Shown in pieces: positions 53,460-64,000 of a DNA stretch of 64,000 nucleotides (within the stretch, counting starts at the first letter, position 1; the number at the start of each line of letters is the position of its first letter). The stretch covers positions 60,983,858-61,047,857 of the forward strand of contig NC_083598.1 in NCBI RefSeq assembly GCF_020882245.1, given 5' to 3'. Source of the DNA: Rhopalosiphum padi. Taxonomy: Eukaryota; Arthropoda; Insecta; Hemiptera; Aphididae. The notes under the pieces are model-generated. The model was not told the origin of the DNA. It saw only the letters and a list, made by a program, of their open reading frames with translations, and searched no databases. The position numbers and the translations under genes are program-made.

Positions 53460-54062
53460 GATTTTAACGGCCTTGGTGAATCGGGTCCCCGATAATTGGT
53501 ATACATTTCGAAAGTGGTAAATTGAGTCCCGGGTATAAATCATTGGTGCAACTAAGTCTAAAATATTAAAAAATTAAAACGTTATTGTTTTATATTTATA
53601 CAACAGTTCAGCAATATTTTTAAATATTTCTTTGGTTTGCCATTTTTAAGGCCTGAAGAAGTTGGCAAAAGTTTTATAGAAGATTTAATAGGCATACAAC
53701 CAAATGATAAGTAAATACAGATATTTTGCGATTATATACTAGACACTTATATCTCACCTGTTGCTACATTTCCCCCAAATATTTAAACTGAATTTTCAGC
53801 CACCACCTTGCGTACAACAAATAGCTGTGAATCATATATCATGTTGAATTTGAATTTGTTAAATCTTTATCATTTCAGTTTTTACCGATGACATGTTATG
53901 ACTTATGCATGATATTATAAAACCACACATATATATTAATTTATATCATAATTATAAAATTTGACGTTCTATATTTAACGTATTAACATTTTTGGGGGGG
54001 CCCAATTTACCGTGATAAGGTCATTTGAGACACAATTTACCAATCCCAATTTGAACACCTCG
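53460..54062 (+). mobile_element. Degenerate MULE (Mutator-like) element, about 600 bp
   Basis: The left side has GGTGAATCGGGTCCC (53475) and GGTAAATTGAGTCCC (53516), spaced 41 bp. The right side has the same motif inverted: CCCAATTTACC (54001-54011) and GAGACACAATTTACC (54027-54041). Between them lies a transposase remnant on the plus strand (53631-53840). Exact ends and a 9 bp target duplication could not be fixed. The body is internally deleted and the coding part carries stops, so it is inactive. Confidence 0.6.
53631..53840 (+). pseudogene. MULE transposase (FLYWCH/MULE type), C-terminal remnant
   Basis: A single plus-strand frame reads FGLPFLRPEEVGKSFIEDLI, then after an in-frame TAA (53712) FCDYILDTYISPVATFPPNI, and after a second TAA TEFSATTLRTTNSCESY. 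The order PEEVGxxFxED, YIxxxATFPPxI and RTTNxCESxH-like is typical of the end of MULE-family transposases that are abundant in aphid genomes. Two in-frame stops and the lack of the catalytic domain make it a pseudogene. It lies between the inverted subterminal motifs of the 53460-54062 element. Confidence 0.65.
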
Positions 54063-55982
54063 GAGTTATTTCAATACCAATACGGATATGATGGAATTAA
54101 TTTGCAATTATCAATGCTTTGTTCCAAAAATTAATAGTTATATAATTGTATTTTAAGTATCTCCGATTTCTATTCGTCATTATAAAGTATTGTACATCTT
54201 GGCCCATATCCATCTATAATATACTATATTCTTAAACAATAAGAAATCAGTATTATTTGGATAGTTATAGTAATCAATAAAAATGTATTTTGTAATTCGA
54301 CGACTAATAAAAATATTTTTTTCTAATATGGTGCATATCATATAGGTATACAGCTTACATTAAGAATTATCGGTAAGTTATTATATGATAACAGTTGTGA
54401 CTTGGAAAATTAGAGCATAGTCTTTGCCCTCCCCCCCCTCATGTTCTTATACAATTTTACTGCAGGTAAAGCATTATCACCTAAGATACACTATTACACG
54501 GGTACTGATGCAAAGTATAATATCATAATATTTTGATAATAAAAATATCCTGATTCAAAAGTTAACGCAATTACTTTTGTTGACCTCGTTAATTTAATCT
54601 CTCATTCATTCTAATACACAATCCTATGTATTTATATTAATAAGTACAATATTTAACTTGATCGAACTGGTTTTTTTTATAAATGATATAAGTACACAAG
54701 ACACAAGTAAGGTGTTATTTGCGTAATAAATAAGAACATTATATGTATATCTTACGAAAATTATCTTATTTATAAAATTATGTTATTCACTTTGATATCT
54801 AGGTAAATATGGCCAACAACAGATTACAAATATAATTATTCTTATAGTACACTATTTTTTGTAAATATTTACAACAATGATCGATATTCTAACCATACAT
54901 CGCGAATTTCTTTCAATTAATGAATTTACTATATGATTCCGTTTAATAAGAATAATGGTATGGTATGAACACATTTAGCCGTTTGGGACATTTTCTTTCT
55001 ATCTTATCGGCTAAACGTTGTATTTTATTTAACATACTAATACACATATAATATCATATTCATGTTCACTTTTTCAGATATTATAATAACTTATTAACTA
55101 AATCCTATTTTGTTATTATCAATAAGATTCAAATATCAACATTTAAAAGTTAATAAGATAATTTATTTAAAATACTAAGTCATTTAAAAGGTAAAACGAG
55201 AATTTGTTAAGCAAAACAAGTTTTCGAAAAAATTTGGTCAAAAACCTTGAAAAAAATAATTATGTGGCTTTTATGCAAAATGTTTTCATATATAAACTTT
55301 CTTTAGCGGTAATCTTTCCAAAAATGAACAAAAATCCTAGTTGTTAATTTAAATTGTTAGGGATAATGTTAACGGAGACCAGTATCGGCACAAATCATGA
55401 AAACATTACTATTTTTCTGAGAATAACATAAATTATTGTTGAACTTTTAATGATGATTTAAAGTTCGGTTGTTTATAGATTGTAAGTGCTGTGTAGCAAT
55501 ATATATACATACACAAACCGCATCATAGCATTAATACAGCATCCTTGTAGAACACAACTGATCCGTCCGTAAAAAATATACTGTGACGCAAAAAACAACT
55601 AACTACTGTTTGGGTTCTGGTTATTATTTTTATTATTATAAATTATAATAAATAAAATATGTCAAGTATTATGAATCTGATAATCATTTACATTTCCATC
55701 CAAGTTTATTTGATACCTATGAATTTTAATTAAAGTCATTATTTATCGAGTCACGGGTAAAGCCCTATGTGCAGTATAAAATATTGTAGACACAATCACC
55801 GTGATAACGAGTTTTTTTTTCTGTCTTGGTCTTCGCCCGAAGCGTATACTGTCTACACTTCACGGCCACGGAACACGTGAATTTTTGTTTTTGTTTGTTT
55901 TTAAATGATCTTAAACCTCACCACGAAATAGTCGACCGAATTTATTTCCCGCGCCGCGTCTGCATACCGGACGATTGTTAAG
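54063..55982. other. Non-coding stretch
   Basis: AT-rich up to about 55800. About 55810-55985 is richer in GC and CpG (CCCGCGCCGCGTCTGCATAC), which could be a promoter for the short exon candidate that follows. Confidence 0.35.
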
Positions 55983-56025
55983 ATGACCGGTTTCCACGAT
56001 GAAACGCTTACTATATGGGTAATGG
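55983..56025 (+). CDS. Candidate first coding exon of an unidentified plus-strand gene
   Basis: ATG at 55983 opens MTGFHDETLTIWVM and runs into a consensus donor, ATGG|GTAAGT (GT at 56026-56027), phase 1. It lies at the end of a CpG-richer stretch (55900-55985), as expected of a promoter and first exon. Fifteen codons are too few to assign a family, and no matching acceptor exon was found in the next 8 kb, so any partner would lie beyond 64 kb or be missed here. It could be chance. Confidence 0.25.
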
Positions 56026-59000
56026 GTAAGTAATTTCGATTTTATCAATTTTGTTAATACGTGTAGGTTTCAATGCTTACGCCTTAGCGACGAGACGAAC
56101 CGATTGGTGACGACACAAGTGCGTACAGTCAGCTACGTAGTACCCCTTCTAAAATGTTAAACATATTTAAAAATTATTATACGAACGTCTTTTTGCACCA
56201 TACGGACAAGTATTATTATTATTATTACTAACATTTAACAAACTGACAGAGAGTGATTTTATTGAAAATATAATCACTAATAACATAATATCATATTTTT
56301 TTTTATCAATCTATTACATAGTTATAATAATTTTATTATTTATTCATATTTTCCTTTTTTTTAAACTTTCATATTGTAGTGAAAATAAAAATAATAAAAT
56401 TCTTATGCTCCGACGTCATACGCCGATTCAGCCCAAAATGGGTAATACGTCGCAACGTTTTCTTCAAACTTTTACATAATATAAATGCGCTTGACTTTAA
56501 CAGTTTACTTTTTGACTTTATGACGAAACATTCTTCAACAAAAAAATAACAAACGAAGTCTGTTATTATTATAAGTATGACCTCTACAACGATTTAAAAA
56601 TAAAATAATCAGATTTATGGTCAGCGAATGCCAAGTGCCGTGTGCTCATAATCAATTATCGGTTTAAAAACTTTTATTTGGTTAAAAAAAAGGTACTTAA
56701 TAGCCTTATCGTGCAGAAACATAACAACATACACACACACGCATATATATATATATATAATATACACTTGTATTTTTTGTACTAGACGGAAAATGATTTA
56801 CAAATTTGAAAACCAATAAGTAAAATATTTTGAAAATTATTACAAAATGAGTACTCAGCTTTAAAATAAATTATTCATAGTAAGAGAGACTAACCTATAT
56901 AAAATAAAAAAAAAAAACAAAAAAAAATTCCATAACGATGACTTCAAAAATCTAAGCATGAGATAAATAAAATAAGAATTCTGATTAAAATAAAGGAATC
57001 TATAATATGATGAAAAAAATTAACAATTTAATTGTGTTTTTTTTTTTATGAATGTTTCAAACGAATACTTTTTTGTTTTTATTCTAGAACTTGACCGAAA
57101 AAGAAATCAAATAAAAAATACTGTACGTTAAAAAAAAATACTCTGCATACCTAATTTGACTATAAAATCGCCTACTATTATAATGTTTAATCATTAATCC
57201 AAGTTTAAATAATACATTATATTTGTTAGGTAAGGCTTGGTATTAACTGTACATTATATTTAACTATTACAGCCACAAAAATGTATTGTGTTAAAATATA
57301 AAAATATAAAGCTGATGAAAATTTTTTTTGAACAATGATAACTTCTTGTGGTAAAATTAAAGTAACAATAAATTTAATATAATTGGATCGTTAAAACCAA
57401 ATTTAAAAAACAACAAACTATTTCAGTATTCTTAAAAAAAAAAAACTAAAGTCCATGATGTGATTTGAATTTTTTTATAAAAAGATAAAAAAAATGTGTA
57501 AAAAAAGAATTTGACCTATAGACCTTAAGTTATGTATCAATCAATTCAATATATATATATATATGAATAATTAAATATGAATATGAATATTTTTATAATA
57601 TGAATAATATGTAAAATGAACAAGTAAAAACCTAGAAAAAAAGATTAATTAAACATTTAATGTCCAGTAATATTATTTTAATATTTTAAAAATATTTTAA
57701 GTATATTGATTTCTTTTACTTATAAAATTAATTTATCGTTTAACGTATTATTATTAGAGTATGATTATTTTTAACAAAAATCTTTTAATATAAGTTTTAT
57801 TTATATTGAATTACTGTTTTTATTAATATAGGTTTTTACTTCTCATAAGTTACTGCTGTATTATGATGAAGTAAACTTAATCTTAATGTGGGATCCAAAT
57901 ATAATTTATTTTAATCAAAAAATCATAATTTAATTATATATATATATAAACTCTAAATTATAATTTATCGGTCTTTCTGATTTGTAATTTTATTTTTAAT
58001 ATCGTCATAGTCTTTTTTGATAATACTTTACAAATATCTATAATTTTGAGTATAAATATTAAATAAAATACATAAATATGTTACCTGCTATACGGTTTTT
58101 GGAACAAAGTACTTATACCTATAATTCCTATTTGTAACACTGCCAAGTTTTAAGGTTAAACATTATAATTTGCGGTTAAAATGTTTTAACCATTTATAAA
58201 AGTGAATCATTGTAAAGAATTTATTAAATGTAATCCAGTCAAATAAAGTACACGAATAAACGAACAAAAATTGCCCTTGTTAATAAACATAACGTGCGTA
58301 AACATTTGAAGGATCGTTATTTATTAGCAAGTGACCGGTTCAACAGGTATAACATAATGCAATTGATGCAAACCCATATTTACTACTGCTACCTATAAAA
58401 ATATAAACATAAATATTTTGTATCGACCACTTCTCTACCTTCTTCCGCACAACTACAATAGGTTATTTTGTAAAAATAAAATAATAAAATATAAAATAAA
58501 ACCTAACCTAACATATAAGGTTACATTTTTTATTTGTTATTCGTTTTCGATTCTATGTGGAGCGAAATGTAGTTTGTACTTTAGGGAGGTCAATATTTAA
58601 AATTACCATTATTTTTTAAATAATCGGGAAAAACAAAAACAAAATTGAGGATAACTGGTATTTTTACGCAAAACCAATATATTCAACAAAATCGATTTTA
58701 TTTTTAAAAACAAGCAACCGTAAATACTTGAAATTTTCACTAAATTTTTCTAAGCTCATTTTCAATACCTATTAAAATATTGATAAAAAATTATTTAATT
58801 TATTTATTAATTGATATTAATATCTTTTTAACTATTTATAAGGCATTTTAAATTTAAATAGTAGGTATAAATGATGTAAACATGAAACACTGACTAAACA
58901 AAGTTTACAATGTCTAATTTATTCAAGCCATGTAGATAATTATATCACATAGACCAGACATTGTATACTATGACTAAAACTGAAAGTCCCAAGTGAACAA

Positions 59001-60931
59001 AATAAATACATTAATTATTGACATTTTTATAATTGCTTAATATGTTATTAAAAAATTTGATAAGTAAAAAAAAAAAAAATGGAAAATACTTAATGTATAT
59101 TAATTTTTATTGAATATAAAATTGTATTTCTTTTTAAACGAATTTTCCTTTTTTATCTTATTTCTTTTAAATGTTAGGTTTATAAATGATTAATAAAATA
59201 ATTTTCCATTTTTAAAACAGCACACACAAGTATAAAATGGCACTAAATTGCACGTACAAACGACAATATGTGTTCGGTTGGCTATGATAAATATGGCAAC
59301 ATAAAATCTCAAGATAATAATAATTGCGAAACAAATTTTTCCTTATTGATGGACGACGAATAGCCATGTGGCGTACCTACGCTGAGAATACCTAAAAAAT
59401 TCCTGATTATCTAAAGTGACAGTACTAATAAAAGGCAACTTGTAAGAAGCAGTGCCTAACATTTCTGAATTTTACTACTTCTCACTTCATACCTTAATTT
59501 AAAAGATATTATAAAATATAACACAATAAAATAACTCTAAAATGCACATTACCGGTACTAGTATTAGCATTGTAAACTATGACTGATTTGTCCACCTGGA
59601 CCGTAACATATTATACATACCACATTATATGCTGTAGATTTAATTACTAGTTTTTACTCCTTAGGATGGATTATGTTCCAATTCCCTTTTTAAAAGTAAT
59701 AATATAAATTTTTAATATAGGCATTGGTTAGTATGGAGAGACAACAAGACACCATTTCCATATGTATACAATGATATCAGTCTAATGATTAAGTACACTG
59801 GAAACATGATAGTTAAGGTATTCTGAGTGAAAAGGAAGAGCTGTAGAAGGAGCGACTGGTGCAGATGCTGCAGCACCATCGAGGAAACTGAACGAGGCTC
59901 CATTGTTGGCGCAGACTCTAGCCATCTCGGCGCATATATTGTATATATCCGTATTTGTATCTATTGTATCCTAATTTTATTTTATAATAGACTAATGCAA
60001 CTGAGGTGGAAGTAATGCTTTAGTGATTTCCGCCATAGTTGTTATAACTAAAATAATTAAAATAGGGTTTTGAAAACATCGTACAAAAATATGCGTAAAA
60101 AACATCTTTGTATGAATTCTTATTCAAATGAAAAATACATTATTATGCATATCTAATGTATGTATTTTTCTGATGATTTATTGAGAAGAGAAGACACAGA
60201 TAATTAAAAACATTGGATTCAAACAGGTTGTAATAAGTTCAAATTATTCAAAATTTCAAGTACTTAAAAATAAGTACGCAATAATAATAAAAATACAAAC
60301 TACGTAGCCACCTAGGTATGTGTTTTTTTTATTTAAATAACAAACATCGAATATTTTTTGAAAAAAATAACCATAAATACTATTTTAAATATATATTAAT
60401 TTATGATTGAAATTTTAATTTTATTAATAATAGACACAACATATAAACTTAAAATTACCGGGAAAACGAACAGATGAGGATAGTTATCTTTTATAGCCAA
60501 TCTACAGCCTGTAAAACAATAATTTTCTTATTAAAATACCTACATTGAAGAATACATTTCCTAATCAATTATGAGTTATGACGTTCTGTAAATGTATTAT
60601 TTATTATTAATTAATCCGGCTTCTTCTAACAAAAATGTATCATAATTATTCATAAAAATTCATTTTTAGACTTCAGTACAAGGAATTAATTTTAAAAATA
60701 CATCTACTCTTATTGTAAAACACTTAAGCAAAATAAATATTACACACTTTGCAAATAAATACAAAATATGAATTATAATTTTGTATGTATATTTTAATTA
60801 TAAAGAAATTAATAAAAAAAAAAATTCATCATGGATTTTTAATTATTATAGAAAAAATGTATTCAATATGTGTTGCTCCAATATTACTTCCAGTAATTTC
60901 GCACTAATGAAAAATATTCAAATATATTTTA
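56026..60931. other. Non-coding AT-rich stretch with one coding-like islet
   Basis: Apart from the islet at 59782-59925 no gene, transposon end or RNA was recognised. Open frames such as 58418-58600 and 60781-60984 are AT-driven. Confidence 0.45.
59782..59925 (-). CDS. Small open frame of 47 codons, unknown, possibly a decayed gene piece
   Basis: Minus-strand ATG at 59925 to TAG at 59784-59782. The peptide starts MARVCANNGASFSFLDGAAA and continues with SAPVAPSTALPFHSEYL. The Ala/Ser/Pro-rich content and GC-richer codons (59840-59930) differ sharply from the AT-rich flanks, as expected of coding-derived DNA. No family is recognised, no splice site is convincing, and the last ten codons fade into AT-rich sequence. 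It may be a short gene, one exon, or a fragment of a processed pseudogene. Confidence 0.3.
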   Translation of the reverse strand: MARVCANNGASFSFLDGAAASAPVAPSTALPFHSEYLNYHVSSVLNH

Positions 60932-61364
60932 AGGGGATTCGATACCGTGATTTTCTGTTTTTATCTAATACACGCGCGACATAGGATTTTAGACGGATCA
61001 TTTGCCAATCATATCAATTGATTCAACAAAGTGATAAGAATTCTGAAAACAGATTTGAATTTGTCGTCAAGTCTATTTGAAATCGACTTTCTCACAGCTT
61101 TGATATTTTCCTCCAAATTCCTAAAAAAATTATGTTAATTAGAGTAATTAAAAATTGCCGTATTTCAATTTTTGGAGAAGTTAAAATCAAAAAGTCAAAA
61201 TCTGGGAAAGTCAATTTCAAGTAGACTCAACGCAAATTCAAATCTGTTTTTAGAATTCTTATCGCTTCATTGGATCAATTGGTATGATTGACAAAGTATC
61301 CGTCTAAAATCCTATGTTACACGTGCGTTAGACAAAAACAAAAAATCACGGTATTGAATCCCCT
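60932..61364. mobile_element. Long inverted-repeat MITE, 433 bp
   Basis: Both ends start AGGGGATTC(G/A)ATACCGTGATTTT when read inward. The inverted arms then match for about 170-190 nt each (shared words include CATAGGATTTTAGACGGAT, GATAAGAATTCT and ACAGATTTGAATTTG), with about 15-20% mismatches and few gaps, around an unrelated centre near 61120-61190. The element is flanked by TA on both sides (60930-60931 and 61365-61366), which fits a Tc1/mariner-type TA duplication. The wider flanks TTAA/TTAG leave a piggyBac-type origin open. No coding capacity. Confidence 0.8.
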
Positions 61365-63048
61365 TAGAGGCTATGAAAATTAAAAATATTCGGAAATTTT
61401 AACTTTAAAATAATTTGTAAATTAAATAATTATTGTACTACCACTTCAAGAAACCAAAACACTGGCTACCCTAATAAAAATATAGAATACTATGTTTACC
61501 ATAGTGGAATATATTGCTGTACCTACGTACATAAAAAATGTAAACAATATTGGTTATACTAAGTTTGAATATGGTAATGTTACAGACGTTACAGTATATA
61601 AATTGAATACACAAATAATTTATATAATAATAATTATATTTACAATTTTATCTCAACATTTTAATAATAAAAATTATTGGAATAATATTAGTTATTAGAA
61701 TTTAATTTTTAAGAGTACTTCTGACAATTTGACAATCATTTACAGCAAGGTGCACAAAACCTATATTTTTGATAAACATAATTTTATTTTATTAATTTCT
61801 AGACTTAAAATTGGCATGCAAATATTATTTATGAAATTACTAAGACAATCATTTCGGAACATTTAATTAAATCTAAAGATATATTTGAAATACAGATACA
61901 CTCGTCACCATCTTAAATCATTTTATCAGTAAAATGTATGTTTTTTACATTATATTTTTCGTACTGAATAAGCTATAATTTCTCATGAAAAAAATCTCAC
62001 AGCAATAATAATCATAAATATTTGCTTTTACGTATAATTGTATGTAATTAAAATGCTAGTATAAGTATTAACTTTATTATATTAAGTAATCTATGTAATA
62101 AGTTATAATACTACTATGTTATGCAAAGTCGGTAATATTCATATCAATTGGCCTGTAATATTACCTTATTAAATATTACCTGTAATTTGCATAAAATATA
62201 TTTTCCAATTTGAAAAAGTAAAAAAAAAAAACTAAAATATCAGCAGCAAGTTTTATTAATATCAAGCAAATAGTGTTGCCTATACGCAGGGGCATATCCT
62301 AAAAAACAAAATACCAATATAGCAATATTATATTCATACAAATTTAATAAGAATAAATTAATTAAATTGTAATTTTTATTTTACAAAACAAATCAAATTA
62401 ATTTCCAAAACATAATCAACTAAAATTATAAAATATTAATATACTAATATATAGTATAATGTACCATAATATTGGGAATATTAAATGCTCTATAGTCTAT
62501 ATTATATAATATACTTATATATAATTTATATAAAGTTATAGTAATATGACTTATAGGTTTATGGCTTATGCAATATAGTCTCAGTCTCCCAGTGATCAAA
62601 TTTTTGTATAGATACAACAAGAATTGGATTTTACTCATTGAACACTAGGAAACATTTAGTATTTATACATAAGTTGTGTATTCGAACGGAAGTAATATTA
62701 TGCATTAATGTATAATGCATTCATACACTTTTACCAAAGAAAAAAGATATTTTTTATGCATTTATGAATAATATTGCAACTAATAGATTTTAATTATTTC
62801 GTGAGTATTTAATTAAAATACAATAGCATCAAATATAGATTAGCTCATTTTTCAAAAACAATGAAGACTATTATATAACTCAATCGAATTAAAAGTACGA
62901 ACAAGTAATAAAAATAAAAAAAATAATAATAATAATACAACCTATAATATCTTATAATAGAACTTAAATGGTCACTACTCACTACACAATAAACAGTGAA
63001 CATTAAATAATAATCAACAAAATTTTCCAAAAATGTATTATATGTCAG
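61365..63048. other. Non-coding AT-rich stretch
   Basis: No gene or element recognised. The open frames at 61492-61698, 62444-62638 and 62845-63030 are AT-driven. Confidence 0.45.
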
Positions 63049-63110
63049 CAGAGGTCGGCAGCCCTCGGCCGGCGATACAATTTTTTAGGCCTGCAAATAG
63101 ATGGTTAATT
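63049..63110. mobile_element. hAT-type element end fragment
   Basis: CAGAGGTCGGCAGCCCTCGG, then CCGGCGATACAATTTTTTAGG, resembles the widespread hAT terminal pattern CAGGGGTCGGCAACC..GGCC. The mirrored end was not found to the right, so it is a solo or truncated end. Confidence 0.45.
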
Positions 63111-63850
63111 TTTGTGTTTTATTTTTGTTCAATAATATTTTTCATTTAATTTAATTCTTGTGACTTTATAAATAAAATCTAATCTAATCATTTATACTTT
63201 ATGGTTTAATGGTTTATGCTATATAGTTTTATAGCCGGTATAATCTATACAATTATTATTATTTGGTCGGAATCGAATAATAGACTCTACAAGAAACAAA
63301 TTTTCACGTGCTACAGAGAAAACACGTTGATAGGATTCACAACATACGAGTATATTATACGAAAATAAGACAACACAAACCGAGCCAGTGAAGAAATCAC
63401 CATACTCATAAAAGCCTCATATTATTCATCCCAAGAAATCATAATAAACTCTCCATTTGAAGTCTTAGCTTATTTAGAAATATCACACAATGTCGAAAAA
63501 ATAATTTTATATTATTTATAAAATGTACTAAGATTCGCGGCAATTGTCCAAGTGATTATAAAAATTTTAAATTTAATAAAAAAAAGTGTAATTTCTGTCA
63601 AAAATATTTTTAAAAGTTCGATATATTTTTAAATAATAAAATAAAAAAATTAATAACTTGTACATATTCTAATTTAAAAAATAACAATTCCGAAATGATA
63701 TGATCCTATCCAAACTCTAAATGGCTCTAGATTATAATCTTTCTCATTATCAATTATTTTGCTAATGATCTTTGAGGAATATCAAAAAAATGTATGTTGG
63801 TACATAATTGATGGTATATATATTTTTTTTAAATATATTATTTTTCTTAC
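63111..63850. other. Non-coding AT-rich stretch
   Basis: Lies just downstream (minus sense) of the P450 relic exon. In an intact paralogue the second exon would be expected within about 70 bp of the donor at 63850, but no P450 exon 2 sequence is seen here, in keeping with a relic. Confidence 0.4.
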
Positions 63851-64000
63851 TTTCTGTTGATCCAAGAAATTGAAGTTCTATTACTATGATTAAGTATGAC
63901 AAAGGTCTCAGCATTTTAGCTGCCTCTTTTCAAAGTACTTGTTGTTCCATTTGGTATAGCACCACAACACCACAGAATAACGACAATAAGGTTAACAATT
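63851..64000 (-). pseudogene. Cytochrome P450 exon-1 relic, partial at the window edge
   Basis: On the minus strand this segment aligns base by base with exon 1 of the P450 at 38514-42615 (for example CCAAATGGAACAACAAGTAC against TACAAATGGAACCGCAGACA), and both end in a GTAAG donor at the same point (here 63850). The readable parts are KWNNKYFEKR, then, after loss of one base relative to the intact gene, AAKMLRPLSYLI. The frame is shifted, the anchor region carries a further deletion, and the conserved GPP hinge has become RPL. It is a dead or dying duplicate in the same orientation, about 21 kb upstream of the intact gene. A sequencing error could explain one frameshift, but not the lost hinge prolines. 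Confidence 0.75.

Noticed and set aside
1..64000. Bacterial or endosymbiont origin, given the AT-richness
   Set aside because: Coding regions are intron-split with GT..AG sites, genes are sparse, and microsatellites and eukaryotic DNA transposons are abundant.
1..64000. tRNA genes, rRNA genes and CRISPR-like arrays
   Set aside because: No B-box-like GGTTCGAATCC with a cloverleaf context, no rRNA core sequence and no regularly spaced repeat-spacer array were found by eye; a covariance-model search would be the decisive test.

Overview
The window looks like nuclear DNA of an aphid or a close hemipteran relative. It is strongly AT-rich (roughly 70-75% by eye). Genes are split into short exons with GT..AG introns, long non-coding tracts are full of ATAATATTATA-type runs and microsatellites, and there are remnants of pogo/Tigger, MULE and hAT DNA transposons. 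No bacterial operons, ribosome-binding sites, CRISPR arrays, tRNA or rRNA genes were seen.

Left part (1-15.8 kb): a cuticular protein of the Rebers-Riddiford (CPR, chitin_bind_4) type on the minus strand. Its second exon runs off the left edge (1-179). I propose that its first exon, with the start codon and the first half of the signal peptide, lies at 15699-15794. The join is in phase 0, has consensus splice sites and crosses a roughly 15.5 kb intron. A short CpG-rich promoter-like block lies just upstream.

Middle (16-38 kb): no gene I can support. It is mostly AT-rich non-coding DNA with a few GC/CpG-rich patches (16.0-16.4, 22.2-22.9, 28.7, 30.5-31.1, 34.1 and 35.5 kb), several microsatellites and one hairpin MITE-like element at 33.85 kb.

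38.5-42.6 kb: one apparently intact cytochrome P450 of the CYP4 clan on the minus strand. It has twelve exons, all joining in frame to 536 codons plus a stop, with every P450 hallmark motif. At the extreme right edge (63.85-64.0 kb, minus) lies a decayed copy of the first exon of a related P450, so the window sits in a small tandem P450 cluster.

43-64 kb: intergenic DNA used as a landing site for DNA transposons: a diverged 250 bp tandem duplication, an orphan spliced-exon candidate (46985-47113), hAT-type elements, a MULE remnant with a subterminal repeat array, an internally deleted pogo/Tigger element that keeps the transposase C-terminus, and a 433 bp inverted-repeat MITE at 60.9 kb.

No clearly new biological system was found. 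The items most worth a check are the long cuticle-gene intron, the MULE subterminal array, the orphan exon at 47 kb, the open frame at 22.2 kb and the P450 relic at the right edge.
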